Positions 23,501 to 33,971 of a stretch of DNA of 64,000 nt are shown here, piece after piece. Position numbers and translations under genes: made by a program. The DNA is taken from the NCBI GenBank assembly GCA_001683735.1, contig LUGG01000038.1:186001-250000 (forward strand). The letters are read 5' to 3'. This DNA comes from Grifola frondosa (lineage: Eukaryota > Basidiomycota > Agaricomycetes > Polyporales > Grifolaceae). The notes beneath the pieces are model-generated. The model was not told the DNA's origin and did not search any database. It saw only the letters and a list, made by a program, of their open reading frames with translations. Each line of letters begins with the position of its first letter. The first letter of the stretch is position 1.

Positions 23501-24498
23501 TCAGAGCGGGTTTAGTAGGCTGTCCTCTGAGTTCGATGTTGGCATTCTGGTACCTAAGTGCGTCACGAGTCCGGATGGCCTGGCAAGAGTCGGATGAAAG
23601 CTGCGGGGCGTACGTGAGGTGAACAGAGATGACGCGTGCTTTCTCGAATCGCTATCGCGTCGATGCACACCACCAGTGTTCCTCGCCAGGTCGGAGTAGA
23701 ACTTGACAAACGCTACTACTGGGATGTATTTTGGTTTCCCAAATCCCGATTTCCCTCCGCGGAGATTCCCGGTGGCGTATTCTGAACACTTCACCAATGC
23801 TTCAGACTCGTTCTTGTCTAGCTCGAGGGCCGTGTACGCACAATATTGCTGTACTTATTCCACGCCAATAAACCCATCCAATCGTCTTGTCTGCTCCACG
23901 CATGTTTTTCAGGTTTCTGGCGTGGTACATTTTCAGCATCTCGGAAGGTGAGTATCCCAGATGCGCAGGACCTATAGTAGGTGGGTCACCGTCACTTTCG
24001 CTTATGTTATGCGGTTATTCGTACTGATGGACTTACCTGTATGCTGCCCGATGTAGATCCGCTATTATGCGTGGTTGGCCTCGAAGTATCTCTGCGTCCA
24101 TCGTGATGCGCAATAAGCTGCGAAGAAGGCAGTTCCTGTGTCGAGTGTTTAGTCGTACTCCCATGGCGAACGCCATATCCTCTAAATAAATGCCAGGCTG
24201 GTGGTCCCGCCCTACAACTCGGATGCCGCTTTCGAGTAGTCCGGTACGTTACAATTATTTATGGCGACGTCGCGAGTGACTTTTTCGTTAATGTAACCTA
24301 CCCCCTGCACGCGAGCTGCTCCGAGTCGTCCTGACGTCGAACCAGCATGCATGCGGGAAGCGCTGCTGACGATGAGGTCAGAAGGAAGATGGGCGAAGAG
24401 AAGAGGATGAATAGGGTGATGGCACGCTGGCTGCCTTTAGACAGAAACACGAATTTTCTGTGCGTATGCAATTGCCGAAACTCAGTTTCAAGCCGCAA
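23500..24498 (-). pseudogene. Possible decayed gene
   Basis: The minus strand shows scattered protein-like blocks in different frames: NIVRT, LELDKNESEALVKCSEYA, then GFGKPKYIPVVAFVKFYSD (about 23700-23850). Further upstream a hydrophobic stretch, ITLFILFSSPIFLLTSSSA (about 24390-24450), could be a signal peptide. Candidate donor and acceptor sites are present between them, but I could not build a single open model. The blocks may belong to one secreted protein gene or to unrelated remnants. I do not recognise a family. Confidence 0.2.
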
Positions 24499-24562
24499 AT
24501 TGGTTCATCATGTATGCTATGTCCTATTGCTTTGAATTTAATACTGCACACCGACCAACGTC

Positions 24563-24655
24563 GCCCTTATAGCTCAGTGGTAGAGCGCATCACTCGTATT
24601 GCCGGCAAAATGCCCCAACATGATGAGGTCGGTTGTTCGATCCAGCCTGGGGGCA
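24563..24655 (+). tRNA. tRNA-Thr (CGT) with intron
   Basis: A full cloverleaf is present. The acceptor stem is GCCCTTA with TGGGGGC (two G-T pairs). The D arm is GCTC-AGTGGTA-GAGC and the anticodon stem is CATCA with TGATG. The loop starts CTCGTA, giving anticodon CGT. The T arm is GGTTG-TTCGATC-CAGCC, followed by discriminator A. About 21 bases between anticodon loop position 37 and the 3' half (ttgccggcaaaatgcccc and following bases) form an intron at the standard position. A six-T terminator follows. Internal A and B boxes (TAGCTCAGTGG; GTTCGATCC) are good. Confidence 0.9.
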
Positions 24656-24657
24656 AA

Positions 24658-24663
24658 TTTTTT
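24658..24663 (+). terminator. RNA polymerase III terminator of tRNA-Thr
   Basis: A run of six T begins three bases after the tRNA 3' end. Confidence 0.8.
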
Positions 24664-25579
24664 GTTTACTTCATCATCCATTTTGAATATGAACTTCATG
24701 AAGTTTTTACACCATAATTACGTGGTAAATGAACATGCTAGTAAGTACATCTACTAGTTTAACTGGGCAAGTACAGTTCCTATTATGGAAGGTGTCATGA
24801 AAGTTATGACGTCGTTCAACGACATATGCAAGGTTAGGTATATAGGAGCAGAAGTAAATCAAAACGAATGTTGCGACTTTTCTCCCCAAACTACTCCCTC
24901 TACCTGCTTGAGTACTGTGTTCGCTGTTGTCGGTTTTGGCCAGAGCCGGGCATCTTGAGGTATGCTCTTTCCATCTTCAACGTCTCGCAGGTGGCTCGTT
25001 CTGGATGTTCGGGCCGAGACGTTATTGCATACGGCATGCAAGCTCATGGAAATGTTTTTTTATTATATGTTTGAGACGTTGTGCTGTCGAGATGGCTGTC
25101 GAGAGAAAGGACTGCCCTTCTCGCAGACGGAGCAACTTGTCCGACCTCGTCGTATGCGGGCTAAGTTCTCCGCGTGAAAGACGCCCAAAGTGTTCAGTGC
25201 ACAAGTTCTCTTGTTGCCGCAGAATTCCCGCCCATCGATTGTGGTATTGATAGAGTGTTATTCTGAGTAGGGTCGAAGCCGAAGTTTCTTGCAATTTCGG
25301 CTGGCGTTAGCTCCTCGCGAGGTGCTTTTCCCGTCTGGGGCCCGGGTCGAGAATATACGGAGTGACGGCGAGCGTCAAGTCCACGCCGCTAGTGGCCATG
25401 TGAGAGTGCTGCTTTTGGCCCTCAGTTTGACACTCATGGTTCTAGTTCACTCTCAGCGTTGACCAGTCTTTCCTCCGTACTCTCACCGCCTCTCGTCCAT
25501 CATTCCCTCAGACTCCTGGGTCTCCTCCAGTTCACTGTCCCAGCTGGAATAAGTACCCACCGTCTTCCCCCGGTCATCA
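24664..25579. other. Intergenic, upstream of the GH5 gene
   Basis: No gene is supported. The last 150 bases are pyrimidine-rich, as in many basidiomycete promoters, and lead to the ATG at 25580. No clear TATA box was seen. Confidence 0.4.
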
Positions 25580-28500
25580 ATGTCTTCTGAACAGCTGCGA
25601 CCGCCTCCTCGCACCTACGACTACTCTAGTGGTGCGGACTCTCAATACTCTGATTCTTCGTATCCTCAGGGTTCCACTCCATTTCTTATTCCTCCATCTG
25701 GTCCTTTCCCCGAACACTCTCCTTCCCATACCCCTCGCGAATCGTCTTACGGCGCTCCTGACCCGGCCTACAACTCGGATCCACTACTCGGCTCATCCGA
25801 CGCCATAGCATCCACCATCCCCAACGCTTACCTCGCTAAAGAGGGTTATGCCGTGCACACAAACCCAAGCAACTGGCATGTGCGGAAGCCTCTGTACAAG
25901 CGACCGCTCTTCTGGTTCGGCGCCTTGGTCGCTCTGGCGGTCGTCGTGCTCGCAGTAGTCCTTCCCATCATTTTTGTGGTGGTCAAGCCTAATCAACACC
26001 ATAACACCTCGGCCAACACCGGCACGAATCAGAATTCTGACCCAGGTTCGTCTTCGACTGGGGGCAATGGCGATCCCGCGAGTTCGACGGGCGCGACCAC
26101 TGGTGGCGACGGGAGCACGGTGACTACGGCTGATGGGAGCACGTTTGTGTACAAAAATCAGTTCGGCGGATATTGTGAGTGTTCTTTGTGTGCTTTTTTT
26201 GGACGATGTCGTCGATGTGGGGATTTTCTGCCGTTGTGCTGCGCCCTGCTCCATATTATGCGAATTTACCCCGGGGTTTCGTGTGTGGAAGTCTTAATAC
26301 AGTGGGTTGTGGTTATGACACCCGAGGCGACCTGTGAACCATCCATGCCAACGGTACATGCCGTGCGTGGTGGGCAGCTGCATGATTTGGTCAGCGGTTA
26401 CAGATGGACCTATCCCTATGGCGCTTCTGTGATCCCCGCCTGATCCTGTGCATCCACTGATCTGATGTGCTATAGGGTCTCCGATCCGAAGAACCCATTC
26501 GATAACTCTGCTCGTCCAAACTCGTGGACGCCTCCACTCAACACGAGCTGGACGTGGGGTGAGGACCATATTTATGGCGTGAACCTCGGCGGGTTGTTCG
26601 TGCTGGAACCGTTCATCGTGCCTACAATCTATCAGGAGAGCACAGGCGCAGTGGACGAGTGGACATTGAGCACGTTGCTTTCGCAGAACGGATCGCTGCA
26701 GTCGGCGTTGGAGGACCACTACAACACATTCATTACTGAGCAAGACATCGCAGAGATCGCCGGTGAGCGGCTATGTCATAGCATATCAATCTTTATACTC
26801 GAGTTTCTGAGGCGGGATTTGTACGGAAGGGGCGGGATTAAACTGGATTAGACTGCCAATACCTTTCTGGGCAATAGAGACATGGGCAGACGTTGGTGTA
26901 GATGCGTCGGGCAATAATGTCGCAGAGCCGTTCTTGGCTCAGGTATGCTGGAAGTAAGTCCTCGCGCTCGCGGTTTGTTGGAACGTGCTTACCTATGGTG
27001 TGCAGGTATATCCTCCGGGTCATCGGCTGGGCGCGTAAGTACGGTATCAGGATTAACTTGGATCTGCACACGGCGCCGGGTTCTCAGAACGGTCAGTGCA
27101 ACGACGATGGTGGTTGTTTTTCTGAATGTGCTGACGTCGACGATAGGGTATAATCATTCTGGAAAGCTTGGACAAGTCAACTTCCTGAATGGTCCCATGG
27201 GAATCGCTAATGCCGAGCGCATGTTAGACTACATCAGGATCATCACCGAGTTCATTTCTCAGGTATGGCGTGCGTTCTTAGGCTGAGAGTCTTGGGGCTC
27301 ACGCGTTCTTGCAGCCAGAGTACAAGGATGTGATACCCATGTTCGGGATCATCAACGAAGCGCTGTTGTCGACCATTGGGCGAGACCAACTGTCGTCCTT
27401 GTGAGCGATGCTGTTATACTGATCATCGTAGGTGCTTGCTTACAGTTCACGCACAGCTATCTCCGCGCGCACGATATGATTCGCTCGATTACCGGTATTG
27501 GAGCAGGAAATGGTCCCTTCATCTCCATTCACGACGGCTTTCAAGGGATGTCATCCTGGGCCGGTTTCTTGACTGGATCCGATCGAATCGCGCTTGGTGA
27601 GTTGACCTGCATTCACAATCCACAGGGGTTCATTGTTCACTCGCGCAGACACGCACCCGTACTTTGCATTCGACGGGCAGCCGAATACGCAACCGATCAA
27701 CGTGACCGCAGTCGGAGGCGACGGCGTCGAGATGGGCGGGGTTTGGCCGAAGCAGGCGTGCAACTCTTGGGGTCCGCAGATGAATGCTAGGTGAGTGAAG
27801 ACGCTTCTCCTCTGGCTTCGGTGCTCTGACGCCGGTGCAGTCGAAACAACTTCGGCGTTTCCATTGCGGGAGAGTTCAGCAACGGGTACAATGACTGTGG
27901 TCTGTTCGTCGAGGGCGTCGGAGGTACTCCGCACTTTGTGGGGACTGCTCGTTCTGGATGGACTCGAGTCAGTGGGACGTGGATACCAAAGCTGGGTTAC
28001 TTAACTTTGCGCTGGCGAGCATGGATGCACTGGGAGACTGGTTCTTCTGGACGTGGAAGGTGCGTAGATTGGCTGATGATGGGAATCCTGGCTGATTAAT
28101 GCGGTGTTCTCTGCAGATCGGCAACTCGACGGCGAACATCGTGCAATCGCCGCTCTGGTCGTATCAGCTCGGTCTTCAGGGCGGATGGATGCCGACGGAT
28201 CCCCGGACGGCATTGGGCAAGTGCGCGCACTTTGGCGTGTCGTCGACGCCGTTCGATGGGACGTTCCAGTCGTGGCAGACCGGCGGAGCCGGCGCGGGGA
28301 CCATTGCGGCGACTGCGAGCGCGTCGTTTGGGGACTGGCCCCCGACGACGATCGCGAATGTGGATGCGGCGTCGCTGACGCTGATGCCGCAGTACACGAG
28401 CACGGCGAGCCTGGTGACGCTGCCGGCCCCGACGCTGACGGCGGCGACGGTGAGCTTGGGCGATGGGTGGGTGGACCCGCAGGATACGGCACCGAAGGCC

Positions 28501-28731
28501 ACGGCGATTTCGGGGTGTGCGTATCCCGATGCGTGGAGCGCGCTGAGCTCTGCGTTCCCGACTACGGGATGTGGTGCTGTTGCTACTCCCGCCGCTGTGG
28601 TGACTTCGGCCTTGGTGACATCGGCTTCGGTGGGAACGTCGATCCCGGCGACGACCTCGGTCTCGGTGACAACATCGGTCTCGGTGACAACGTCGGCCTC
28701 GGTGACCTCGCTTCCGACTACTACGGTATAA
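25580..28731 (+). CDS. Membrane-anchored GH5 exo-beta-1,3-glucanase
   Basis: Hydrolyses beta-1,3-glucan at the cell surface, in wall remodelling or glucan use. The layout is that of ExgD-like type II membrane enzymes: a cytosolic Ser/Pro-rich tail; a transmembrane segment at residues about 111-135 (WFGALVALAVVVLAVVLPII); a Thr/Gly/Ser linker; then the GH5 barrel with YGVNLGGLFVLEP, WIRLPIPFWAIETW and NLDLHTAPGSQNG, the acid/base in GIINEA (Glu about 418) and the nucleophile in IAGEFSNGYNDC (Glu about 537). The tail is a Ser/Val/Thr repeat (TTSVSV). Ten exons: 25580-26174, 26476-26762, 26830-26953, 27006-27091, 27147-27262, 27315-27400, 27457-27596, 27649-27790, 27841-28059 and 28117-28731. 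The first intron is long (301 bp); the others are 50-67 bp. Joined length is 2410. Two G runs (26475-26477 and about 27938-27943) each lack one base for the conserved frame, which would give 2412 (803 residues). Confidence 0.9.
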
Positions 28732-29538
28732 GTAGTCGATCGAGCTGTGCCGAGGAGAAGCTGGTGTGGTGACGAGGAGGAGCGGGACGGGGCTTCGTGA
28801 GGCTTGCGGGATTGGACCTCTCGGTATGAGTATCTCCTGGACTAATTCGGACTGTGATACCTGTGTTATGCGGTAGTGACTTATATAGCGTTGTGCGCCG
28901 ATAGTTTCGCTCGTTTTGTGGTTTGCGTTTTGTGGTTCGTTCGCGAGGGGAGCGTGTTGTTTTCGCTCTTCCGGACACGTTGTGTACTAGTGAATTCGTG
29001 GAATTACGGTATACGTATACCAGTGGTGAGTGTCTATACGTCTAGTTAGAAACTCTGGTCGCTTGCTTCGTGATCGCTGGGAGGATAGCTTGAGCGTGGG
29101 TTCCAACACAAATCTCTAATCTGAATATTTGCATGTCCGGACTGGTTTACAACTTCACTGGACAACTCCTCATCCTCTGGCAACACCCGCTAAGTTCTGA
29201 AGCTTCAGGGCTTGTTCCCAGTCTAGGCCATGATTTGCCACAACTGTGGTACTCACGACAGCGTGGACGCCGTCACTATGCGGCCCGCCGTGTCGGAGAG
29301 GTCTAGCATGATTTCGCGCTCGCAGCGCGCAGGCTCCATTTTTATTTCACCGGCCGGACCTCCTGAGCCCATTGAATCGCGCCATAAGCATCAGATGGGC
29401 TCGGTATACCTCCTATATCAGACGATCGTCCTCTTTTTCAAAGTTTTTGCTGTGTAAGACGGCGGTGGCGGGCAGCGTCCAACGCCCGAGTCACCATAAA
29501 ACGCTGCATGCACCTTGGATCCCCGCCTCCACTCAGAT
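28732..29538. other. Intergenic between GH5 gene and panB
   Basis: No gene is supported. It holds the GH5 3' region and, before 29539, the panB promoter. Short open frames on both strands have no domain. Confidence 0.5.
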
Positions 29539-30644
29539 ATGTTCGCCATCGCTGCACACCGCGTGTCCCCGACTCACCGTGTCTTCCGCGCATTCGCTCG
29601 CGATGGGTGCAGATGGATGAGCGCATGGCCAGGAGAGACCCTGCCCGAGCGTGAGTCTCCCATCTCCATCTCCATCTCTCTCTTTTTCTTTTTGGTTGTC
29701 TGAACGTCTGGGTGCTCACGGCACAGCAGCGACCCAGCAGGAGCGCAAAAAGGTGACGATCCAGACGCTGCAGCAGCGCCGGCGCGCCAAGACCCCCATC
29801 ACGATGCTCACGGCGTACGACTTCCCACGGGGCGCGCCTGCGACGCGCACGGCGTCGACATCACGCTCGTCGGCGACTCGCTCGCGCAGGTGTGCCTCGG
29901 CTACGACTCCACGACGCGCCTCACGCTCGACGAGATGGTGCACCACTGCCGTGCCGTCTCCCGCGGCAGCACGCGCCCGCTGCTCGTCGCGGACATGCCT
30001 TTCGGAACGTACCACGCGGGCGCAGCGGATGCTGTGCGCAGCGCAGTGAGGCTCGTGCGCGAGGGCCGCGCGGAGGCGGTCAAGATTGAGGGCGGGCGCG
30101 AGGTCGCGGACACCGTGCGGCGACTGACGGAAGTCGGCATCCCCGTGATGGGCCACGTCGGGCTCATGCCCCAGCGCCACGTCCACCTCTCAGGGTACCG
30201 CGTGCAGGGACGGCGTGCGGAGGCCGCGCTCGGCGTGCTGCGCGACGCGGCGGCGCTCGAGCGCGCGGGCGCGTTCGCGGTCGTGCTCGAGGCAGTGCCC
30301 GCGCCGCTCGGCGCGCTCGTCACGGAGACGCTGCGGAGCGCGGTGACGATTGGGATCGGTGCGGGCGCGGGGACGGACGGGCAGGTGCTCGTGTGGGACG
30401 ACGTGATGGGCACGTGGGCGGGGCACCGGCCGGTGTTCGCGAGGCGGTTCGCGGAGGTGGGCGTGGAGGTGGGGCGGGGGATCAGGGCGTATGCGGCGGC
30501 GGTGGGGAGGGGAGCTTCCCTGCCCCCGAGGAGACGTATGATATGCCGCAGGCGGAGTGGGAGGAGACGCGGAGGCTGGCGCAGGAGTGGATGAGGGCGC
30601 TGGAGGAAGAGAATGGAAGAAGTGTTCCTGAGGACTCGGGCTGA
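29539..30644 (+). CDS. panB: 3-methyl-2-oxobutanoate hydroxymethyltransferase
   Basis: First step of pantothenate (coenzyme A) synthesis: transfer of a hydroxymethyl group from methylene-tetrahydrofolate to 2-oxoisovalerate. Two exons, 29539-29650 and 29727-30644, flank a 76-bp GT-AG intron. Exon 1 is Arg-rich and almost free of acidic residues, as in a mitochondrial leader. Family motifs in order: KTPITMLTAYDFP, CDAHGVDITLVGDSLAQV (metal-binding Asp), RPLLVADMPFGTY, AVKIEGG, VGIPVMGHVGLMPQ, then GIGAGAGTDGQVLVWDD. The C-terminal tail has FPAPEETYDMP. Joined length is 1030. The frame changes in a C run (29823-29825) and in a G run (30507-30510), one base missing at each. Adding both gives 1032 (343 residues), the usual length. 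The gene is probably functional and the two losses may be consensus errors. Confidence 0.93.
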
Positions 30645-32107
30645 TGCATCGGGTGCGGACTTGGTCCTGTGCTCTATCGTTATTTGGTACCTACGCTGCG
30701 GGTATGGGAGGAGCTGTCCGTCGATACAAAGTAAGTGGCTGCTTTCGATGTTCTTGAGCAACTGTCATCTGAACGAGCTGTGTCGGCAGGTATACTAGGT
30801 TTTTCGCAGCGCTAATTGGATACAAAACACTGGATCTGTATCTTCTATTACAGAAAATATCTATCAGGTCTCCCAGGAGCGCCTGCCACTCTGACATAGA
30901 TCCACCAAGTTTTTCGTGTGCAAGCCCGCGTGTCCTGTCGGGACTACTGTAGGGCGGTGGATGTCGTCAACACGTAGAGGTCTCAACGATGTGAGATGGT
31001 GTCGGGGTATAATGTGGATGTTCTTCCCCGACTCATCGCTGTCCACAAGCCTCGTTCACCACGCGTGCGCTGCATGGTGGTCTGACGTATCATCTCGCAG
31101 GCAGTCTAACGGCCAAGATGAGTCTGCCTCGGCTTCTTGATGCACTCTACTCAATGCTGTCCTCGGCCTTAACAGAGCGAAGACAGAGTGGCTGTACGTT
31201 GCGGAGAATACGTAGTCTATCCTCCTGATCCCGCTGATCATGAAGAAAACGCCAGTACAGCGCGCTGTGCTCCCGTGGCACATCGCCCACGGTTGGTGCT
31301 GCAAATGCGGCCGGATGTGGTTTTAGCGGTTCGATCGGACGGTTTCGTTGTGGACCAATGTCCAGGGTGCTCAAAGAGCCCGAATCACTAGTGCCGTAGG
31401 AATTCCATGTAAACAAAATTACGGCGAATTGTTTATGCTTTCTCCGGAGGAATTAGACGCACCTCTGAAAATATTCTGCCGCTTGTAAAAGTACGTTTAA
31501 GAATTTTCTGCCTTCCGAGGCGCTTGAAAAGATGCCTGAAGAGGTGGAGAAGATCATGTGAATACGTACATACATGCACAACTGGGATGACTTTTGGAAC
31601 GATGGCGCGTAGCACTTGGGAATGGGGGTGTAGTGACGGCAGACCTGTCTTCCATGTTAGCGGCTTGACTGACCAAGTTTCGAATCTAAATTCGGTGATG
31701 TAGATTCTCCCAACTGTCAGTGTTATGCTGTCCAGCGCCCAGCGCTCAATATCGATGGCGACTCCGACAGCGGACTATGATTTACCTCACGGAGGTAAAG
31801 ATCGTCCGGTCGAAAAAATGTGTCCGTTAGCAAGCATACAGCAATATGGTGCTATAATAAACGCCAAAGACCGGAGAGAGATTGTTAGCGGTAGATTATG
31901 CATATCCCGTCTGTGACAGAAAGAAACGTTGTCCCTGGTTTGATGAGACTGAAATAATTAATAGTCCATGCCAAAGAATTTATGCACTCATGATTCCACA
32001 ATTACGAGATGATCATTGATCCGAGGTGTGTTTGCACGTTCTGCCTGAATCAAGTGAGCGACTGCGAATACGACCCTGCCCTGATAAATGTGAACCGGTG
32101 AGAAACG
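30645..32107. other. Intergenic, no gene supported
   Basis: It contains the panB 3' region. A short peptide-like block (LPSEALEKMPEEVEKIM, about 31512-31560) could be a gene scrap, but has no start or partner exon. Nothing else was recognised. Confidence 0.4.
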
Positions 32108-32847
32108 TAATTTGACTTTGGAGAGCATCGGGCGAGCGCCATGAAAAATTTACGTGCGGCGCGGATCGATGCGCTGCCCATGCCAAAATCATGGTGATCG
32201 CCGTACCGGCCTCCACTCGGAGGTGCCCCGAATGCCAACACGGCACTGCCCTGAATCGCGGGCTGGACTGTCGTGGCGCGCGTGTCGTCAGCCCGGGTGT
32301 CTGGGCAGGATTGGGGTGTCGTATTGTGCAGAATTAGAACACCCGCTGTCGCGGGCAGCGATAGCAAGGCGTGCCGCGAGGGGCGCACACAATAACTCGT
32401 GCCTCTAGGAACCTCCGGCGGGGCCGGGCAGCAGAACTGCCTGCAGCCTGCAGAGGAAAAAAAAACAGAATGAACGGGCGGAACATATCAGCACTCGAAA
32501 TAGAACAAGAGAGGCTCTCTGGGCCATACGGGAGGAGAGTCTCGACTGCGCAGTGGTCAGACGGGGCGTACGATAACTGAGATGGCTTATTCGCTTTGTC
32601 GACTTGCTTGTCGTGCCGTTTGTTTCCTAGACGAGCAGGCGCGTCCCGTACGTCCAGCGTGTTCCCCGAAGAACGACGACGACGGGCACGAGATAGCACG
32701 ACGCTTTGCTCTACGGCATATGTCGTACAGGAAGCAGGCCCCGCGCTGTCGGCGAATTTGGGGAGGGCCCCTCTACCCGCGGATAAGGCGACTTGCGGGC
32801 ACACGCGCACCCCTATCAGTGGTTTCGCGTCAGAGGTGTGCGTCTGC
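32108..32847 (-). repeat. Fifth copy of the 9-14 kb repeat, distal part
   Basis: Reverse complement of roughly 13745-14515 in the tandem array, with long near-identical blocks (for example the region around GGCATGGGCAGCGCATGGAT). It ends at the Copia insertion; its last five bases, TCTGC, are the left target duplication. Confidence 0.8.
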
Positions 32848-33059
32848 TGTTGCGGTATAATGGAGGAGGCAACTCCGAAGTTACCGGAACATTCGAGAAA
32901 GTCAAGGAATAAAACAGGCATTACTAATGCCATAGAAGGACTTAGAATATTCGATTACAAAAGGTATAAATACCGTGCGAATGTATGTACCGTAGTTAGT
33001 TAATCTTACATTCCACCTTCCACCTAGAAAGGTCGTCGCCGCTGCGTATTACTGCGACA
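32848..33059 (+). repeat. Copia 5' LTR
   Basis: 212 bp, TGTTGCGG...GCGACA. A TATA box (GGTATAAATACC) at about 32963-32974 is the likely promoter of the element. Confidence 0.95.
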
Positions 33060-33076
33060 GGTTATGAGCCCTGCGC
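33060..33076 (+). promoter_or_regulatory. Primer-binding site for half initiator tRNA-Met
   Basis: Immediately after the LTR, GGTTATGAGCCCTGCGC is the exact complement of the anticodon-arm segment GCGCAGGGCTCATAACC found in fungal initiator tRNA-Met. Priming from an internal tRNA-Met fragment, not the CCA end, is known in Copia-type elements. Confidence 0.75.
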
Positions 33077-33173
33077 TCTAACGGCTTACTCTAGACGACA
33101 CACTATAATCATATTCTAGGCAACACACTAATCTCCTCTAGTAATCCTATACTGCTAAAGTAACCTGGCTACA

Positions 33174-33971
33174 ATGTCTTCGACAACTAGTCAAGAATAT
33201 TCTGGAATGAATCCGAACCACTATCGGATGGAGCCCCTCAAGGGCATCGAGAATTGGGCAGTATGGAAGGTGAGAGTATCGGATATTCTCACGGACGCGG
33301 ATCTCTGGGGCTATGTCGACGGCTCGACGAAGAAGCCCACGGTCACCGACATGACGCAGCAAGCGAAGCCACTGGACGCGGCAGTCGTAGCGCAAGTCGA
33401 CAAGGAGGAGAAGGAGTTGAGGAAGTGGGAGGTCGCAGACCGCCGTGTGCTGACGGCGATACGGATGCGGGTGAGCGACAAAATCTTCACGTATGTGCAG
33501 AGCGCGAAGATGTCGCGCGATGCCTGGCTCACCCTGCGCAACATGTACGAACCGCGAGGCCCGCTCGCGATTGTACAAGTACGGCGTAAGCTCTTCCGCG
33601 CACAGTGCGAAGACGGCCAAGACATTGAAGAATTCATTCGGACCCTCCGCGGGTATCAAGATGAGCTGAACACGCTCGGACAGGAGTTCACGGACACAGA
33701 CTTTTCGATCACTCTCCTCACAGCACTGCCGGAGCGCTGGAATACTTTCATTGCCGCTATTGACCAGTCTGCTCTTGCAGACTCCTCCCAGCTGATCTCC
33801 AAGATACTTGACGAAGACCGCCGCATTCGGGAGAAGAACGACGGAGAGCGCGCTCGTAGCGCGCACGCCGAAGAAGACATCGAACACGAAAGCGTCAATG
33901 ACGTGCCACAACTGTGGCAAGAAGGGGCACTTCGCGAGGGAGTGCAGGTCGAAGAAGTCGGGATCGGGTGA
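33174..33971 (+). CDS. gag: Copia Gag, N-terminal capsid part
   Basis: Structural protein of the particle. It starts at the first ATG after the leader (MSSTTSQEYSGMN) and has the Copia/UBN2-type Gag pattern: LKGIENWAVWKVRVSDIL near the N-terminus, then AWLTLRNMYEPRG, FIRTLRGYQDELNTLG and LLTALPERWNTFIAAI. The expected CCHC zinc knuckle is not in this frame. After about 33862 the conserved text continues in the next frame, so the last 35 or so residues here are probably not the native ones. Confidence 0.85.
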   Translation: MSSTTSQEYSGMNPNHYRMEPLKGIENWAVWKVRVSDILTDADLWGYVDGSTKKPTVTDMTQQAKPLDAAVVAQVDKEEKELRKWEVADRRVLTAIRMRVSDKIFTYVQSAKMSRDAWLTLRNMYEPRGPLAIVQVRRKLFRAQCEDGQDIEEFIRTLRGYQDELNTLGQEFTDTDFSITLLTALPERWNTFIAAIDQSALADSSQLISKILDEDRRIREKNDGERARSAHAEEDIEHESVNDVPQLWQEGALREGVQVEEVGIG

